Positions 1-6,851 of a stretch of 12,999 nt of DNA are shown in pieces. The position numbers and the translations under genes are program-made. The stretch is taken from positions 1 to 12,999 of the forward strand of contig JANRIZ010000102.1 in assembly GCA_033764445.1 (NCBI GenBank), written 5' to 3'. Below the pieces are notes generated by a model, which was given only the letters and a program-made list of their open reading frames with translations, had not been told where the DNA came from and did no database searches. Positions within the stretch are counted from its first letter, which is position 1. Every line of letters starts with the position of its first letter. The DNA comes from JANRIZ01 sp033764445 (GTDB lineage: Bacteria > Verrucomicrobiota > Verrucomicrobiia > JAWXBN01).

Positions 1-201
1 CGTGCCGGCCTGCGTGTCAGCTACTCGGGCATTGCCCAAGCCATGGCCGAACCCGAAACCAGCCTGCGACTTTTTGGAAAACCCAATGCCCGAACCAATC
101 GCCGCATGGGGGTGGTCCTCTCCAACGCCGAGACCACAGACCTGGCCCGCGAACGCGCCAAACGTGCCGCCTCGAAAATCCAGATGAGTGTCGAGGATTG
201 A
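1..201 (+). CDS. purT: Formate-dependent phosphoribosylglycinamide formyltransferase (PurT), C-terminal fragment
   Basis: The first 66 codons read in frame from base 1 to TGA at 199-201; the start lies outside the window. The fragment contains GLRVSYSGIAQAM, then LRLFGKP, then RRMGVVLSNAE and a closing helix ERAKRAASKI. The RLFGKP block followed by R-R-x-G-V-x-L and a terminal A-E-R-A-K-x-A-A helix matches the C-terminal end of PurT as I know it from E. coli. PurT is a cytosolic ATP-grasp enzyme that formylates GAR with formate and ATP in the third step of purine synthesis. Only the last sixth or so of the protein is present, so the ATP-grasp catalytic residues cannot be checked. The related ATP-grasp enzyme PurK is less likely because of the RLFGKP block. 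The next gene starts about 50 nt downstream; I see no convincing terminator. Confidence 0.85.
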   Translation, partial: RAGLRVSYSGIAQAMAEPETSLRLFGKPNARTNRRMGVVLSNAETTDLARERAKRAASKIQMSVED

Positions 202-226
202 GCCTTCACACCGATCTTGTCGCCTC

Positions 227-247
227 TGAAACATTATGGTAGTTTCA
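227..247. promoter_or_regulatory. Palindrome upstream of toxin-antitoxin genes, candidate operator
   Basis: TGAAAC (227-232) and GTTTCA (242-247) form a perfect 6-bp inverted repeat with a 9-nt spacer. It ends 4 nt before the antitoxin ATG at 252. Type II antitoxins, alone or with their toxin, usually repress their own operon by binding such palindromes. The role is inference. It could also act as an RNA hairpin that limits translation, because it covers the place where a ribosome binding site would lie; no clear Shine-Dalgarno sequence is seen there. Confidence 0.4.
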
Positions 248-251
248 ACCA

Positions 252-434
252 ATGACAGCCTCACAGATCATCCAAGAAATCAAGTCCCTCCCGGATGATG
301 AGGCCCGTTGCTTCTGGCAAAAAATCCGAGAATGGGAGGATGAGGTGGATCATCAGCTTGCCAACCAGTCACAGGCAGAAAAGGGTGAAAATATTCCCTG
401 GAAATCCCTTAAAAAGGATATGGGAATTTCATGA
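252..434 (+). CDS. Putative type II antitoxin, partner of a RelE/ParE-like toxin
   Basis: This is a 60-residue acidic protein starting MTASQIIQEIKSLPDDEA and ending IPWKSLKKDMGIS. The layout is a short N-terminal helix of the (M)T-x-x-Q-I-I/L-x-E-I/V-K-x-L-P type, a charged middle and a C-terminal I-P-W-x-x-L-K segment. This is typical of small antitoxins encoded directly before RelE/ParE toxins, where the C-terminal part wraps around and neutralises the toxin. Its stop TGA (432-434) overlaps the toxin ATG (431-433), so the two are translationally coupled. The assignment rests mainly on partner, size and order; I cannot name the exact antitoxin family. The palindrome just upstream suggests autoregulation. 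Confidence 0.7.
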   Translation: MTASQIIQEIKSLPDDEARCFWQKIREWEDEVDHQLANQSQAEKGENIPWKSLKKDMGIS

Positions 435-694
435 ATGAATATTCAGTTGAACTTCGCCCTGCCTCTGCCCGGTTCCTTAAAAAATGCAAAGACCAAGACC
501 TCGTTCAAAAGCTTGCAGAGTCGATTGATTCATTGATCCCCAACCCCAGACCCACCGGGGTTGAAAAGCTTTCAGGAATGGGAAACCGATACAGAATTCG
601 TTGTGGAGATTACAGAATCATCTATGAAATTTACGACGCTCGGCAAACCATCATCATTATGGACATCGGTCACCGCCGGGACATTTACAGATAA
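431..694 (+). CDS. RelE/ParE-family toxin
   Basis: This is an 87-residue basic protein. The pattern YSVELRPASARFLKK near the N-terminus, then PNPRPTGVEKLSGMGNRYRI, then RCGDYRIIYEI, and finally DIGHRRDIYR at the C-terminus is the hallmark of the RelE/ParE/YafQ superfamily of compact toxins. RelE-type members cut mRNA on the ribosome, while ParE-type members inhibit DNA gyrase. The sequence G-x-Y-R-I-I-Y with the terminal G-H-R-x-x-I-Y-R is seen in the RelE-like branch, but the target cannot be decided from sequence alone. An AAGGA stretch about 11 nt before the ATG may help initiation, besides coupling to the overlapping antitoxin stop. The length is normal and no key block is missing, so the toxin looks intact. 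Confidence 0.85.
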   Translation: MNEYSVELRPASARFLKKCKDQDLVQKLAESIDSLIPNPRPTGVEKLSGMGNRYRIRCGDYRIIYEIYDARQTIIIMDIGHRRDIYR

Positions 695-712
695 ACCTTC
701 CATCCAACACTT

Positions 713-1600
713 ATGAAAACCATCCCCTACAAAGACACCCAATCCGTCGAACTCTCAAACGGAGCCCTCAGTCTCGTCATCACTCAGTCCATCGGCCCTC
801 GCATCCTGTCCCTGCAAACGCCCACAGGCAAAAATTTCATGGCCAATTTCGACGACCAGATCGGCAAAAAAAACGGCTCGAAAGAATGGTTCCTGTATGG
901 CGGCCACCGTCTGTGGCATTCCCCGGAGGCGGAACCCCGCACCTACGTTCCGGACAATGATCCCGTGGGGATCAGGGAGATCAAAGGAGGGGTGAATGTC
1001 CTTCAGCCGGTCGAGTCCCTGACACAATTGCAAAAGGAAATCGACATTCTCCTCGATCCCGCCGGACCCCGGGCCGAATTGATCCACCGTCTGCACAACC
1101 GCGGTCCTTTCCCGATCGAGGTCGCGGCCTGGTCCCTGAGTGTCTGCGCTCCGGGCGGCTTCGCCCATGTGCCCTTCGGCGGCAGGGCCCGACCCAACAA
1201 ATATCTCAACGACCGCATCATGACCGTCTGGCCCTACACGGACCTCTCCGACAAACGCGGACGCTTCGGCAAGGACTTCATCCGGGTCACCCAGGACAGC
1301 ACGGCCACCACGCCCTACAAACTGGGCCTGAGTGCCAATGCGGGCTGGACCTCCTACGTTCTGGGTCAGGAGGCCTTCATCAAAACGGTCGCGGTCCAGA
1401 GTCTCGACGGCACCGTCACCTACCCCGACAACAACGTCGGCCTGGAAATCTACACCTGCGACAAGTTCCTCGAACTCGAAACGGTCGGCCCGCTGGAAAC
1501 GATCCAACCGGGCGGCTGTCTCGAGCACCGCGAAATCTGGGAAGTGCTGCCCCTGACCTCAAACGATCCGCGTGTCCGGGAAATCCATTCTGTGCCGTAG
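713..1600 (+). CDS. Galactose-mutarotase-fold protein (DUF4380-like), role unknown
   Basis: This is a 295-residue protein without signal peptide or membrane segment. The order of blocks is that of the galactose-mutarotase-like beta-sandwich superfamily: an N-terminal strand region (VELSNGALSLVITQSIGPRI) in which the sugar-binding domain begins, GGHRLWHSPE at residues 63-72, a central LIHRLHNRGPFPIEVAAW (about 123-140), and a C-terminal PGGCLEHREIWEVLP. The GGHRLW and HRLHN blocks and the G-G-x-x-x-x-R-E-x-W-E end recall uncharacterised DUF4380-like proteins, which share the fold with aldose 1-epimerase. Epimerase activity is not shown by the sequence. The ATG at 713 follows the toxin stop by 18 nt. 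A membrane protein gene starts 3 nt after its stop, so the two are probably co-transcribed. I am fairly sure of the fold and unsure of the substrate. Confidence 0.65.
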   Translation: MKTIPYKDTQSVELSNGALSLVITQSIGPRILSLQTPTGKNFMANFDDQIGKKNGSKEWFLYGGHRLWHSPEAEPRTYVPDNDPVGIREIKGGVNVLQPVESLTQLQKEIDILLDPAGPRAELIHRLHNRGPFPIEVAAWSLSVCAPGGFAHVPFGGRARPNKYLNDRIMTVWPYTDLSDKRGRFGKDFIRVTQDSTATTPYKLGLSANAGWTSYVLGQEAFIKTVAVQSLDGTVTYPDNNVGLEIYTCDKFLELETVGPLETIQPGGCLEHREIWEVLPLTSNDPRVREIHSVP

Positions 1601-1603
1601 GCT

Positions 1604-2338
1604 TTGCTTCACTTGACCGTTTCTCATCCCTCTTGGATTGATTGCCTGCTTGTGGCCGTTGTGACGGCCCAATGCACAGCCATGGCCTACCTGCACGCTC
1701 CGCGCTGGAAAGCCTTTGTCTATTCCCTGCCCTTTCCCTTCACGGTGGCGGTCTTCACGGCCGGCGGGCGCATCGAGGATGCCAACATTCTCGGACTGCT
1801 GGTCCTGCTCGTTTACATCCACACCGTCCGCATTCTGCACCATCGTTTCGGTTGGCCGATCATCCTCTCAATCATCGCTGCCGCACTCACCTATTGTCTG
1901 CTGGGGGCCGGACTCTTCCGCATTTTGCCCCGGACGGATTTTTCGTTTTGGACGAGTGCGGGACTGACCCTTGCCATTGCGGCCACGGTTCTGAAAATCC
2001 ACCCTCATCGTGAGGAACCCGGGCACCGGACCGAACTGCCTCTGCACCGCAAATTGCCGCTGATCCTGCTGGTGGTTGCGTGCCTGATCTCCCTCAAAAA
2101 CAATCTCGGGGGATTTATGACCACTTTCCCCATGGTCGGCATCCTCGGCGCGTACGAATCCCGGCACAGTCTCTGGACCATGAGCCGGCAGTTTCCGCGC
2201 ATGATCCTCTCGATGACCGTCCTGATGTGTCTGGCCCGGAGCCTGGCCCCCGACTATGGCCTGCCGCTGGGACTGGCCGCCGGATGGATCGTCTGCCTGC
2301 CGCTGCTCGTGTGGATTTCCTTCCGGTCCGCCCGGTAA
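1604..2338 (+). CDS. Polytopic membrane protein of unknown function
   Basis: The reading frame gives 244 residues if translation starts at TTG 1604. The first ATG in frame is at 1682 (residue 27). I prefer an upstream start (TTG 1604, or GTG 1652) because residues 12-30 already form a hydrophobic segment that the ATG start would cut. About eight membrane segments are visible, roughly at residues 12-30, 37-53, 61-76, 83-103, 115-131, 150-164, 200-213 and 220-240, plus a weaker one at 170-184. Two blocks, SLPFPFTVAVFTAGG and FMTTFPMVGILGAYESR, sit at similar places in the two halves and may mark an old internal duplication. I do not recognise the family. The 3-nt spacing after the mutarotase-fold gene suggests translational coupling and perhaps a shared role, but transport of a sugar would be guesswork. 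Confidence 0.65.
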   Translation: MLHLTVSHPSWIDCLLVAVVTAQCTAMAYLHAPRWKAFVYSLPFPFTVAVFTAGGRIEDANILGLLVLLVYIHTVRILHHRFGWPIILSIIAAALTYCLLGAGLFRILPRTDFSFWTSAGLTLAIAATVLKIHPHREEPGHRTELPLHRKLPLILLVVACLISLKNNLGGFMTTFPMVGILGAYESRHSLWTMSRQFPRMILSMTVLMCLARSLAPDYGLPLGLAAGWIVCLPLLVWISFRSAR

Positions 2339-2409
2339 ATTTCACGATCCAAATGTCCGAAAAGTGACTTGCAATCACATCCACAAGGAGTATTCCGGTC
2401 AGACAACCC

Positions 2410-3483
2410 ATGAAACCCATCCGATATGTGCTCCTTGGCGGCGGCGGCATCGCCGGCAACCACCACTCCCAGGCCGTGAAACTCCCGGGGGTCACCCTGG
2501 CAGGCGTCCACGACACCTCCGAGGCCACGATGGAACGGTGGAAAAACAACAATCCCTCCATCGCGGTTTCCGCCGACGCCAAAAAACTGCTTTCCCTGAC
2601 CAAACCCGACCTTGCCATCGTGTGCAGCCCGAATGCCGCACACTGTCCGCTCACACTGGCGGCCCTACAGGCCGGGTGCCATGTGCTGTGCGAAAAACCC
2701 CTGGCAATGGACCTCGGTGAGGCCCTGAAAATGGAGGCGGCCCGCAAGAAGGCGCGTCGGCTGGGCGGGATCAATTTTTCCTACCGTTATGTCCCCTCCT
2801 TCCGGCTCGCGAGGGAAATCATCCGCAACGGGGAACTGGGGAAAATCCAGCGCCTGAACATCAAGTATCTCCAGAGCTGGATTGCCTCCCCGCACCAGCA
2901 TTACAGCTGGCGCAACGACATCAAGGTCGCCGGTTTTGGGGCGCTCGGCGATCTGGGCGTCCACATGCTCGATGCCGCCGCCTACCTGACGGACCTGGAA
3001 CCGGCCAAACTCGCCGGGGTGGCCCAGACACTCATCCCCGTCAAGAATGACGCCCAGGGAAAAAGCCACAAGGTGACCACCGACACCAATGCGAGCTTCC
3101 TCATCCAGTATGCCGGCGGCGCACTGGGCGTATTTGAAACCAGCCAGGTGGCGGTCGGCTTCGGCAACTATTTTCATGTCGAAATTTCGGGAGACAAAGG
3201 GGTGCTCCGGGTGCTTTCGGAGGATGGCGACAATATCACCCTCTATTCCAGCCAGACGGTCAGCCAGTACGACACCTGGAATGCGGAAAGTTTTCCCAAG
3301 GTCCGCATCCCCTCGGGTTTTGCCGGACTCCAGTCCAAAAACGCCATTGAGGGAATGGTCAACACCCTGCGCGGGGTGCCCGTCAACAACGACTACCCGA
3401 CCTTTGAGGACGGCATCCGCGCCCAACGCTGCCTGACGGCCATCGGCGAGTCGATGAAGACCGACCGCTGGATCCGGGTGTGA
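2410..3483 (+). CDS. Gfo/Idh/MocA-family NAD(P)-dependent oxidoreductase
   Basis: This is a 357-residue cytosolic protein. Residues 5-19 hold the Rossmann beta strand and glycine-rich dinucleotide loop (RYVLLGGGGIAGNHH). The family signature E-K-P is at 95-97 in HVLCEKPLAM, and the C-terminal alpha/beta domain contains GALGDLGVHMLD (about 177-188), where the conserved Asp and His of the G-D-x-G-x-H-x-x-D motif lie. Members oxidise or reduce sugars, inositols and related polyols with NAD(P); the substrate here is unknown. The ATG at 2410 is fixed by the position of the Rossmann fold. The only purine-rich ribosome-binding-like stretch, AAGGAG at 2385-2390, is 19 nt away, further than usual. The 71-nt gap after the membrane protein gene has no convincing terminator. 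A GNAT gene follows after 1 nt, so these two form an operon. Confidence 0.92.
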   Translation: MKPIRYVLLGGGGIAGNHHSQAVKLPGVTLAGVHDTSEATMERWKNNNPSIAVSADAKKLLSLTKPDLAIVCSPNAAHCPLTLAALQAGCHVLCEKPLAMDLGEALKMEAARKKARRLGGINFSYRYVPSFRLAREIIRNGELGKIQRLNIKYLQSWIASPHQHYSWRNDIKVAGFGALGDLGVHMLDAAAYLTDLEPAKLAGVAQTLIPVKNDAQGKSHKVTTDTNASFLIQYAGGALGVFETSQVAVGFGNYFHVEISGDKGVLRVLSEDGDNITLYSSQTVSQYDTWNAESFPKVRIPSGFAGLQSKNAIEGMVNTLRGVPVNNDYPTFEDGIRAQRCLTAIGESMKTDRWIRV

Positions 3484-3484
3484 C

Positions 3485-3931
3485 ATGCATCCAAAGCTGT
3501 CCCCGCTGACCGCCGGTGAAATTCCGGAATTATTGGGGATGATGCGCGATTTTTATGCCCACGAAAAAATCCCGTTTTCGGCGGCACGCTCGCAAAGACT
3601 GCTGACACATCTCCTGACAAATCCTCAAAAAGGGGAGGTGCTGCGGGTGGCCGACTCCGGCGTCACCGTCGGCTACCTGATCGTGACCGGGTCCTACAGC
3701 CTGGAATTTGGCGGATCCTTTGGGTTGCTGGATGAATTCTATCTGCGTCCGGAATTTCGCGGACAGGGTCTGGCTCCGATCATTTTGCGGCAGACCGCCG
3801 CACGGGCCCGAAGAAGGGGGATGAAGGCCCTGAGGCTGGAGGTGGATGAAAAAAATGCGGCGGCAATCAAAACCTATCTGAAAAACGGCTTTTTCCGTCA
3901 GCCACGGCTGCTGATGACCCGGCCCTTGTAG
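3485..3931 (+). CDS. GNAT-family N-acetyltransferase
   Basis: This is a 148-residue single-domain protein. The acetyl-CoA binding motif A is clear: LLDEFYLRPEFRGQGLA, with R-G-Q-G-L-A at about residues 92-97, followed by a helix and then LRLEVDEKNAAAIKTYLKNGF, which is motif B with the typical N-x-x-A-x-x-x-Y-x-x-x-G-F pattern. Such enzymes transfer an acetyl group to an amine of a small molecule, peptide or protein; the acceptor cannot be told. The N-terminus (LTAGEIPELLGMMRDFYAHE) is usual for the family and supports the ATG at 3485, which lies 1 nt after the oxidoreductase stop. Its stop is only 12 nt from the stop of the convergent CBS/DUF4388 gene. Confidence 0.9.
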   Translation: MHPKLSPLTAGEIPELLGMMRDFYAHEKIPFSAARSQRLLTHLLTNPQKGEVLRVADSGVTVGYLIVTGSYSLEFGGSFGLLDEFYLRPEFRGQGLAPIILRQTAARARRRGMKALRLEVDEKNAAAIKTYLKNGFFRQPRLLMTRPL

Positions 3932-3943
3932 ACGGAGCCTCCC

Positions 3944-4993
3944 CTACGAGACCGCCTTGGGCAGGGGCACGCGCATCGGCTCTGTCTTCGTATTCCCCCC
4001 AAAAAGATCGGCGGGAATTTCCGCCTCGGCCGCCGGACCGTTCTCGGACTCGTCCCCGCGGCGGCAGGCCTCCAGCAGGATGGCCATGGAATTGCCCTCG
4101 ATGGATTTTTCCGTGGCTTCCTCGCCGAAATGAAAGACAAACTCGCCCTTTTGAAGGGTCAGTGCCTTCCAGAGACATTCCAGGCCCTTGTCCCCGGCCC
4201 CTTCGGAGTGGACGATGTTTCCGCTCTTGAGGAAAATGTCGAAGTCCTGACTGCCCTGATGGTCGCCTGCCGAGAGGTTGAGCCGCCCGCTCTTGGCCCC
4301 CTGGATGAGCAACTGGAGCAAATCGATCGCGCTGAACATTTCCAGACGCCCCTTCATTTCCGCCTCGTAGGACTGGTCGTGGACGGCCGCCTTGGCCGCC
4401 TTTTTTTCCGTCCGCACAATTTCGCGCGCGGCCTCGAGGATGGCGTTGACTTTGCGGTTGAGCGAATCGGCATCCACGTTCCTGTCAACGAGACTGGAGG
4501 TCATCGTCTGTGCCAGAACCATGTGCTGTTCCTCGAGTTCGCGCAGCTTTTCACGAAGCTGCTTGTACTGCTCGATCAGCAGGGCCTTGATGGAGGCGAG
4601 TCCGTCAAAGACCCCGTCGCTGGCGACGATGACGTCATCATAGAAGGTAGCTTCGGGACGTTGAATGACCTGTTTCATGACACCGACCATGTCCAGGTTC
4701 CCATCCACAATCAGCGGATTGCGGTCCATGATCTCACCGATCGGACGGTTGGCATAGAGCGAATAGCCGTACTGGGTGGCAAAGAGGGCGACGATTTTGT
4801 CCCGGTGGGCGATGCCGGCAATGTGATGTTCGTGAATGACCGCGATAAAATTGCCCTTCATCTTTTTGAAAATCTCGTGAACCTGGGCAATATTCGTTTT
4901 GGAATCGATGTATTCAGCCGTATAAACCGCATCTTTGGCTCTGTGAGAGTTTTCCATGGTTCCGATGGTTGTGGATGCCCGTGACGGATGCAT
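3944..4993 (-). CDS. CBS-pair / coiled-coil / DUF4388 (PATAN-like) signalling protein
   Basis: This is a 349-residue cytosolic protein with three parts. Residues about 25-140 form a CBS pair, with IAGIAHRDKIVALFA and IGEIMDRNPLIVDGNLDMVGVM as the first repeat's end and second repeat's start; it resembles the CBS pairs seen in GGDEF/EAL proteins. Residues about 140-200 are a charged heptad-rich coiled coil (EQYKQLREKLRELEEQH). Residues about 213-310 match the DUF4388/PATAN domain, with FSAIDLLQLLIQGAKSGRLNL, DIFLKSGNIVHSE and LECLWKALTLQKGEFVFHF. The tail is acidic and probably disordered. DUF4388 proteins are usually signalling adaptors found with receiver domains and motility or polarity systems; CBS pairs sense adenosine nucleotides. 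No output enzyme is present. Translation starts at 4993, or at the second Met (4957); the sequence does not decide. It is monocistronic and convergent to the GNAT gene. Confidence 0.8.
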   Translation of the reverse strand: MHPSRASTTIGTMENSHRAKDAVYTAEYIDSKTNIAQVHEIFKKMKGNFIAVIHEHHIAGIAHRDKIVALFATQYGYSLYANRPIGEIMDRNPLIVDGNLDMVGVMKQVIQRPEATFYDDVIVASDGVFDGLASIKALLIEQYKQLREKLRELEEQHMVLAQTMTSSLVDRNVDADSLNRKVNAILEAAREIVRTEKKAAKAAVHDQSYEAEMKGRLEMFSAIDLLQLLIQGAKSGRLNLSAGDHQGSQDFDIFLKSGNIVHSEGAGDKGLECLWKALTLQKGEFVFHFGEEATEKSIEGNSMAILLEACRRGDESENGPAAEAEIPADLFGGNTKTEPMRVPLPKAVS

Positions 4994-5022
4994 GGCGAAA
5001 TCTTGTCTATTTTGTGAAATCT

Positions 5023-5052
5023 ATAATATTTGTAATAAATCAAGTTTTTGAA
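5023..5052 (-). promoter_or_regulatory. Candidate sigma70-type promoter for the CBS/DUF4388 gene
   Basis: Read on the minus strand, TTCAAA (5052-5047) and TATTAT (5028-5023) are separated by 18 nt and would start transcription about 20-25 nt before the ATG at 4993. The surrounding 5000-5050 stretch is strikingly AT-rich compared with both flanks. A TATAAT also reads on the plus strand (5022-5027) but has no -35 at proper distance. The assignment is by pattern only. Confidence 0.35.
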
Positions 5053-5134
5053 TGACCAATTCCCTGGGTTTGAAGATTGCAGACACCTGATATTCGGCTA
5101 TCCTCTTGAACAAGTGTTTCATTTTTTCCCGTCC

Positions 5135-5848
5135 ATGAAAACTGTCCTATTGATCCTCATCGCCTGCACTCTCTATTCACATGGATATGGACAGACAGTC
5201 AAAAGACAAAACGAGAATTTGAATGAAGTCGTCAGCCAACTGTTGGCGGAAATGGAATCTGAAAAACAACAATTGGTTTTTCGTCGTAGCAAACCACTTT
5301 CAAAAGTGTTTAAACCACTCAACAAAAGCCAATTCGAGAAGAGGCTTGAAAAAACCATAATTCCCCAACTGATATTCTCTGACCTTAACTTAGAACAGGC
5401 CATTGCCATTCTCAAACCCCACTTCGAAAAAGCCAGAATCACACTCTATATGGTCCCACAAATGAAGATTCCTGAAAGAAGAGTCAATCTGGAATTAAGC
5501 AACATTTCATTGAATGATGCACTGCGTTTCACAATGGAGTCCGCAAATATTTATTTATTCACCGAAAATGAAGCCGTCTTTATCTCTGATCAAAATAATT
5601 ATCAAAATGAAAAAATCGTAAAAAAATACACTCTCCCAAAGGGGTTCATCTGTATTATGCCAAACGAAACTTTTCCAGTTCGCATATCAGCATTTCATCA
5701 TGGTGGCTGTGGAGGAATTACGGCCGAAGACATTCAAAACAATAAAGAAAGCCAGCAAATCCTACTTAATGAAAACACGCTGCTCATTAAAGACACGAGA
5801 TCATTTCATGAAATGATTAAAGAATTGCTAAAGCCTCCAACAAAATAA
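5135..5848 (+). CDS. Secreted protein with secretin-N/STN-like domains, function unknown
   Basis: This is a 237-residue protein. I place the start at ATG 5135 because MKTVLLILIACTLYSHGYGQ is a good signal peptide with cleavage near residue 20; the frame stays open upstream to a TTG at 5048, but that adds a poor non-hydrophobic leader. Residues about 77-152 (LIFSDLNLEQAIAIL ... RVNLELSNISLNDALRFTME ... LFTENEAVFI) follow the alternating pattern of the STN / secretin N0 domain. Residues about 160-235, ending NTLLIKDTRSFHEMIKELL, look like a following N1-type repeat. No secretin beta domain is present. The gene is visibly AT-rich (I estimate about 40% GC), unlike its GC-rich neighbours. It ends 13 nt before the ABC transporter ATPase gene, so read-through is possible. 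The domain call is by pattern and moderately sure; the function is unknown. Confidence 0.6.
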   Translation: MKTVLLILIACTLYSHGYGQTVKRQNENLNEVVSQLLAEMESEKQQLVFRRSKPLSKVFKPLNKSQFEKRLEKTIIPQLIFSDLNLEQAIAILKPHFEKARITLYMVPQMKIPERRVNLELSNISLNDALRFTMESANIYLFTENEAVFISDQNNYQNEKIVKKYTLPKGFICIMPNETFPVRISAFHHGGCGGITAEDIQNNKESQQILLNENTLLIKDTRSFHEMIKELLKPPTK

Positions 5849-5861
5849 AATTCCAACTCCT

Positions 5862-6845
5862 ATGCCCGCCATCCAGGTTGAAGGTCTTTCCAAAACCTAC
5901 CGAACCTATAAAAAAAAACCGGGCCTCAAAGGCGCGGTCATCGGACTCTTCAAACGCGAGTACGACATCACCGAAGCGGCCCGGGAAGTTTCCTTCACCA
6001 TTGAGGAAGGGGAACTGGTCGGATTCCTCGGGCCCAATGGTGCCGGCAAAACCACCACGCTCAAAATGCTCTCCGGCCTGCTGCATCCCACCCGGGGCCG
6101 GGCCCAGGTCCTCGGCTTTACCCCCTGGGAACGCAAAAACGAGTTCAAACGCCAGTTCGCCCTGGTCATGGGCCAGAAAAACGCCCTCTGGTGGGACCTG
6201 CCCGCGGCCGAGTCCCTGGAACTGACCCGGGTCATCTACGGCGTCGAGGAAACGCTCTTCCGGCGCAAACTCGACGAGCTGACCACCCTGTTGGACGTCA
6301 GGGACAAGCTCAACATCATGGTCCGGGAACTCTCCCTGGGTGAACGCATGAAGTTTGAGCTGATCAACGCCCTGATCTACTCCCCCCGCATTCTGCTGCT
6401 GGACGAACCGACGATCGGCCTGGATGTCACATCGCAGAAAAAGGTGCGCGAATTTCTCCGGGAATACGGACGTCACGAACGCATCACCACCATCCTCACC
6501 AGCCACTACATGCAGGACATCCAGGAGCTGTGCGAACGGGTGATGATCATCGACCACGGCACCCTGATGTACGATGGCAGGCTGGCCCGGATTCTCGACC
6601 AGTTCTCCGACCACAAGATCGTCGGCATCGACAGTTCCCTCCCGCTGGACCACCCCGCCTTTGTCCGGTTCGGGGAGGTTCTCTCCACGGGCGGACAGAC
6701 GCTCAAACTCAAGGTGCGCCGCGAACGGATCAAGGAAGTCTGCCGCGAACTGCTCTCCCTCGACGGCGTCGAGGACATCAGCATCCAGGAAGTGCCCGTC
6801 GAAGACATCATCCGCGAGGTTTTTGCCTCCAAAAAACCGTCATAA
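5862..6845 (+). CDS. ABC-2 type transporter, ATP-binding protein (COG4586-like)
   Basis: This is a 327-residue ATPase. Walker A is GPNGAGKT at residues 57-64, the ABC signature is the variant LSLGE at 157-161, Walker B is ILLLDEP at 177-183 with D-loop GLD (186-188), and the switch His is H215 in TSHYMQDI. The long N-terminal insert before Walker A (KKKPGLKGAVIGLFKREY) and the GQKNALWWDLPA block at about 104-115 are typical of the COG4586 branch, whose partners are two DUF990/ABC-2 permeases. Residues after about 235 form a C-terminal extension common in this group. It drives export of an unknown substrate at the inner membrane. Two permease genes follow directly, giving a complete transporter operon. 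The ATG at 5862 lies 13 nt after the preceding stop. Confidence 0.93.
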   Translation: MPAIQVEGLSKTYRTYKKKPGLKGAVIGLFKREYDITEAAREVSFTIEEGELVGFLGPNGAGKTTTLKMLSGLLHPTRGRAQVLGFTPWERKNEFKRQFALVMGQKNALWWDLPAAESLELTRVIYGVEETLFRRKLDELTTLLDVRDKLNIMVRELSLGERMKFELINALIYSPRILLLDEPTIGLDVTSQKKVREFLREYGRHERITTILTSHYMQDIQELCERVMIIDHGTLMYDGRLARILDQFSDHKIVGIDSSLPLDHPAFVRFGEVLSTGGQTLKLKVRRERIKEVCRELLSLDGVEDISIQEVPVEDIIREVFASKKPS

Positions 6846-6851
6846 CCCGCC

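Noticed and set aside
202..251. Riboswitch or terminator in the purT downstream gap
   Set aside because: The gap is only 50 nt; the one inverted repeat lacks a T-tract and fits an operator better.
755..1528. 257-codon minus-strand open frame opposite the mutarotase-fold gene
   Set aside because: It lies wholly within a gene with recognisable fold motifs and has no recognisable content of its own.
2385..2390. AAGGAG as Shine-Dalgarno sequence of the oxidoreductase gene
   Set aside because: It is 19 nt from the ATG at 2410, too far for normal use, and no start codon in frame lies at the proper distance.
2665..3486. 273-codon minus-strand open frame opposite the Gfo/Idh/MocA gene
   Set aside because: It is a shadow of a clear oxidoreductase; no motif, no sensible start context.
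4130..4984. 284-codon plus-strand open frame opposite the CBS/DUF4388 gene
   Set aside because: It is antisense to a protein with clear domain blocks, its own translation shows no recognisable family, and such long shadow frames are common in GC-rich DNA.
5817..6653. 278-codon minus-strand open frame opposite the ABC ATPase gene
   Set aside because: It is the antisense of the Walker A, signature and Walker B regions of a certain ABC ATPase; its composition (rich in F, G, E, D, V) is typical of reverse-frame translation.
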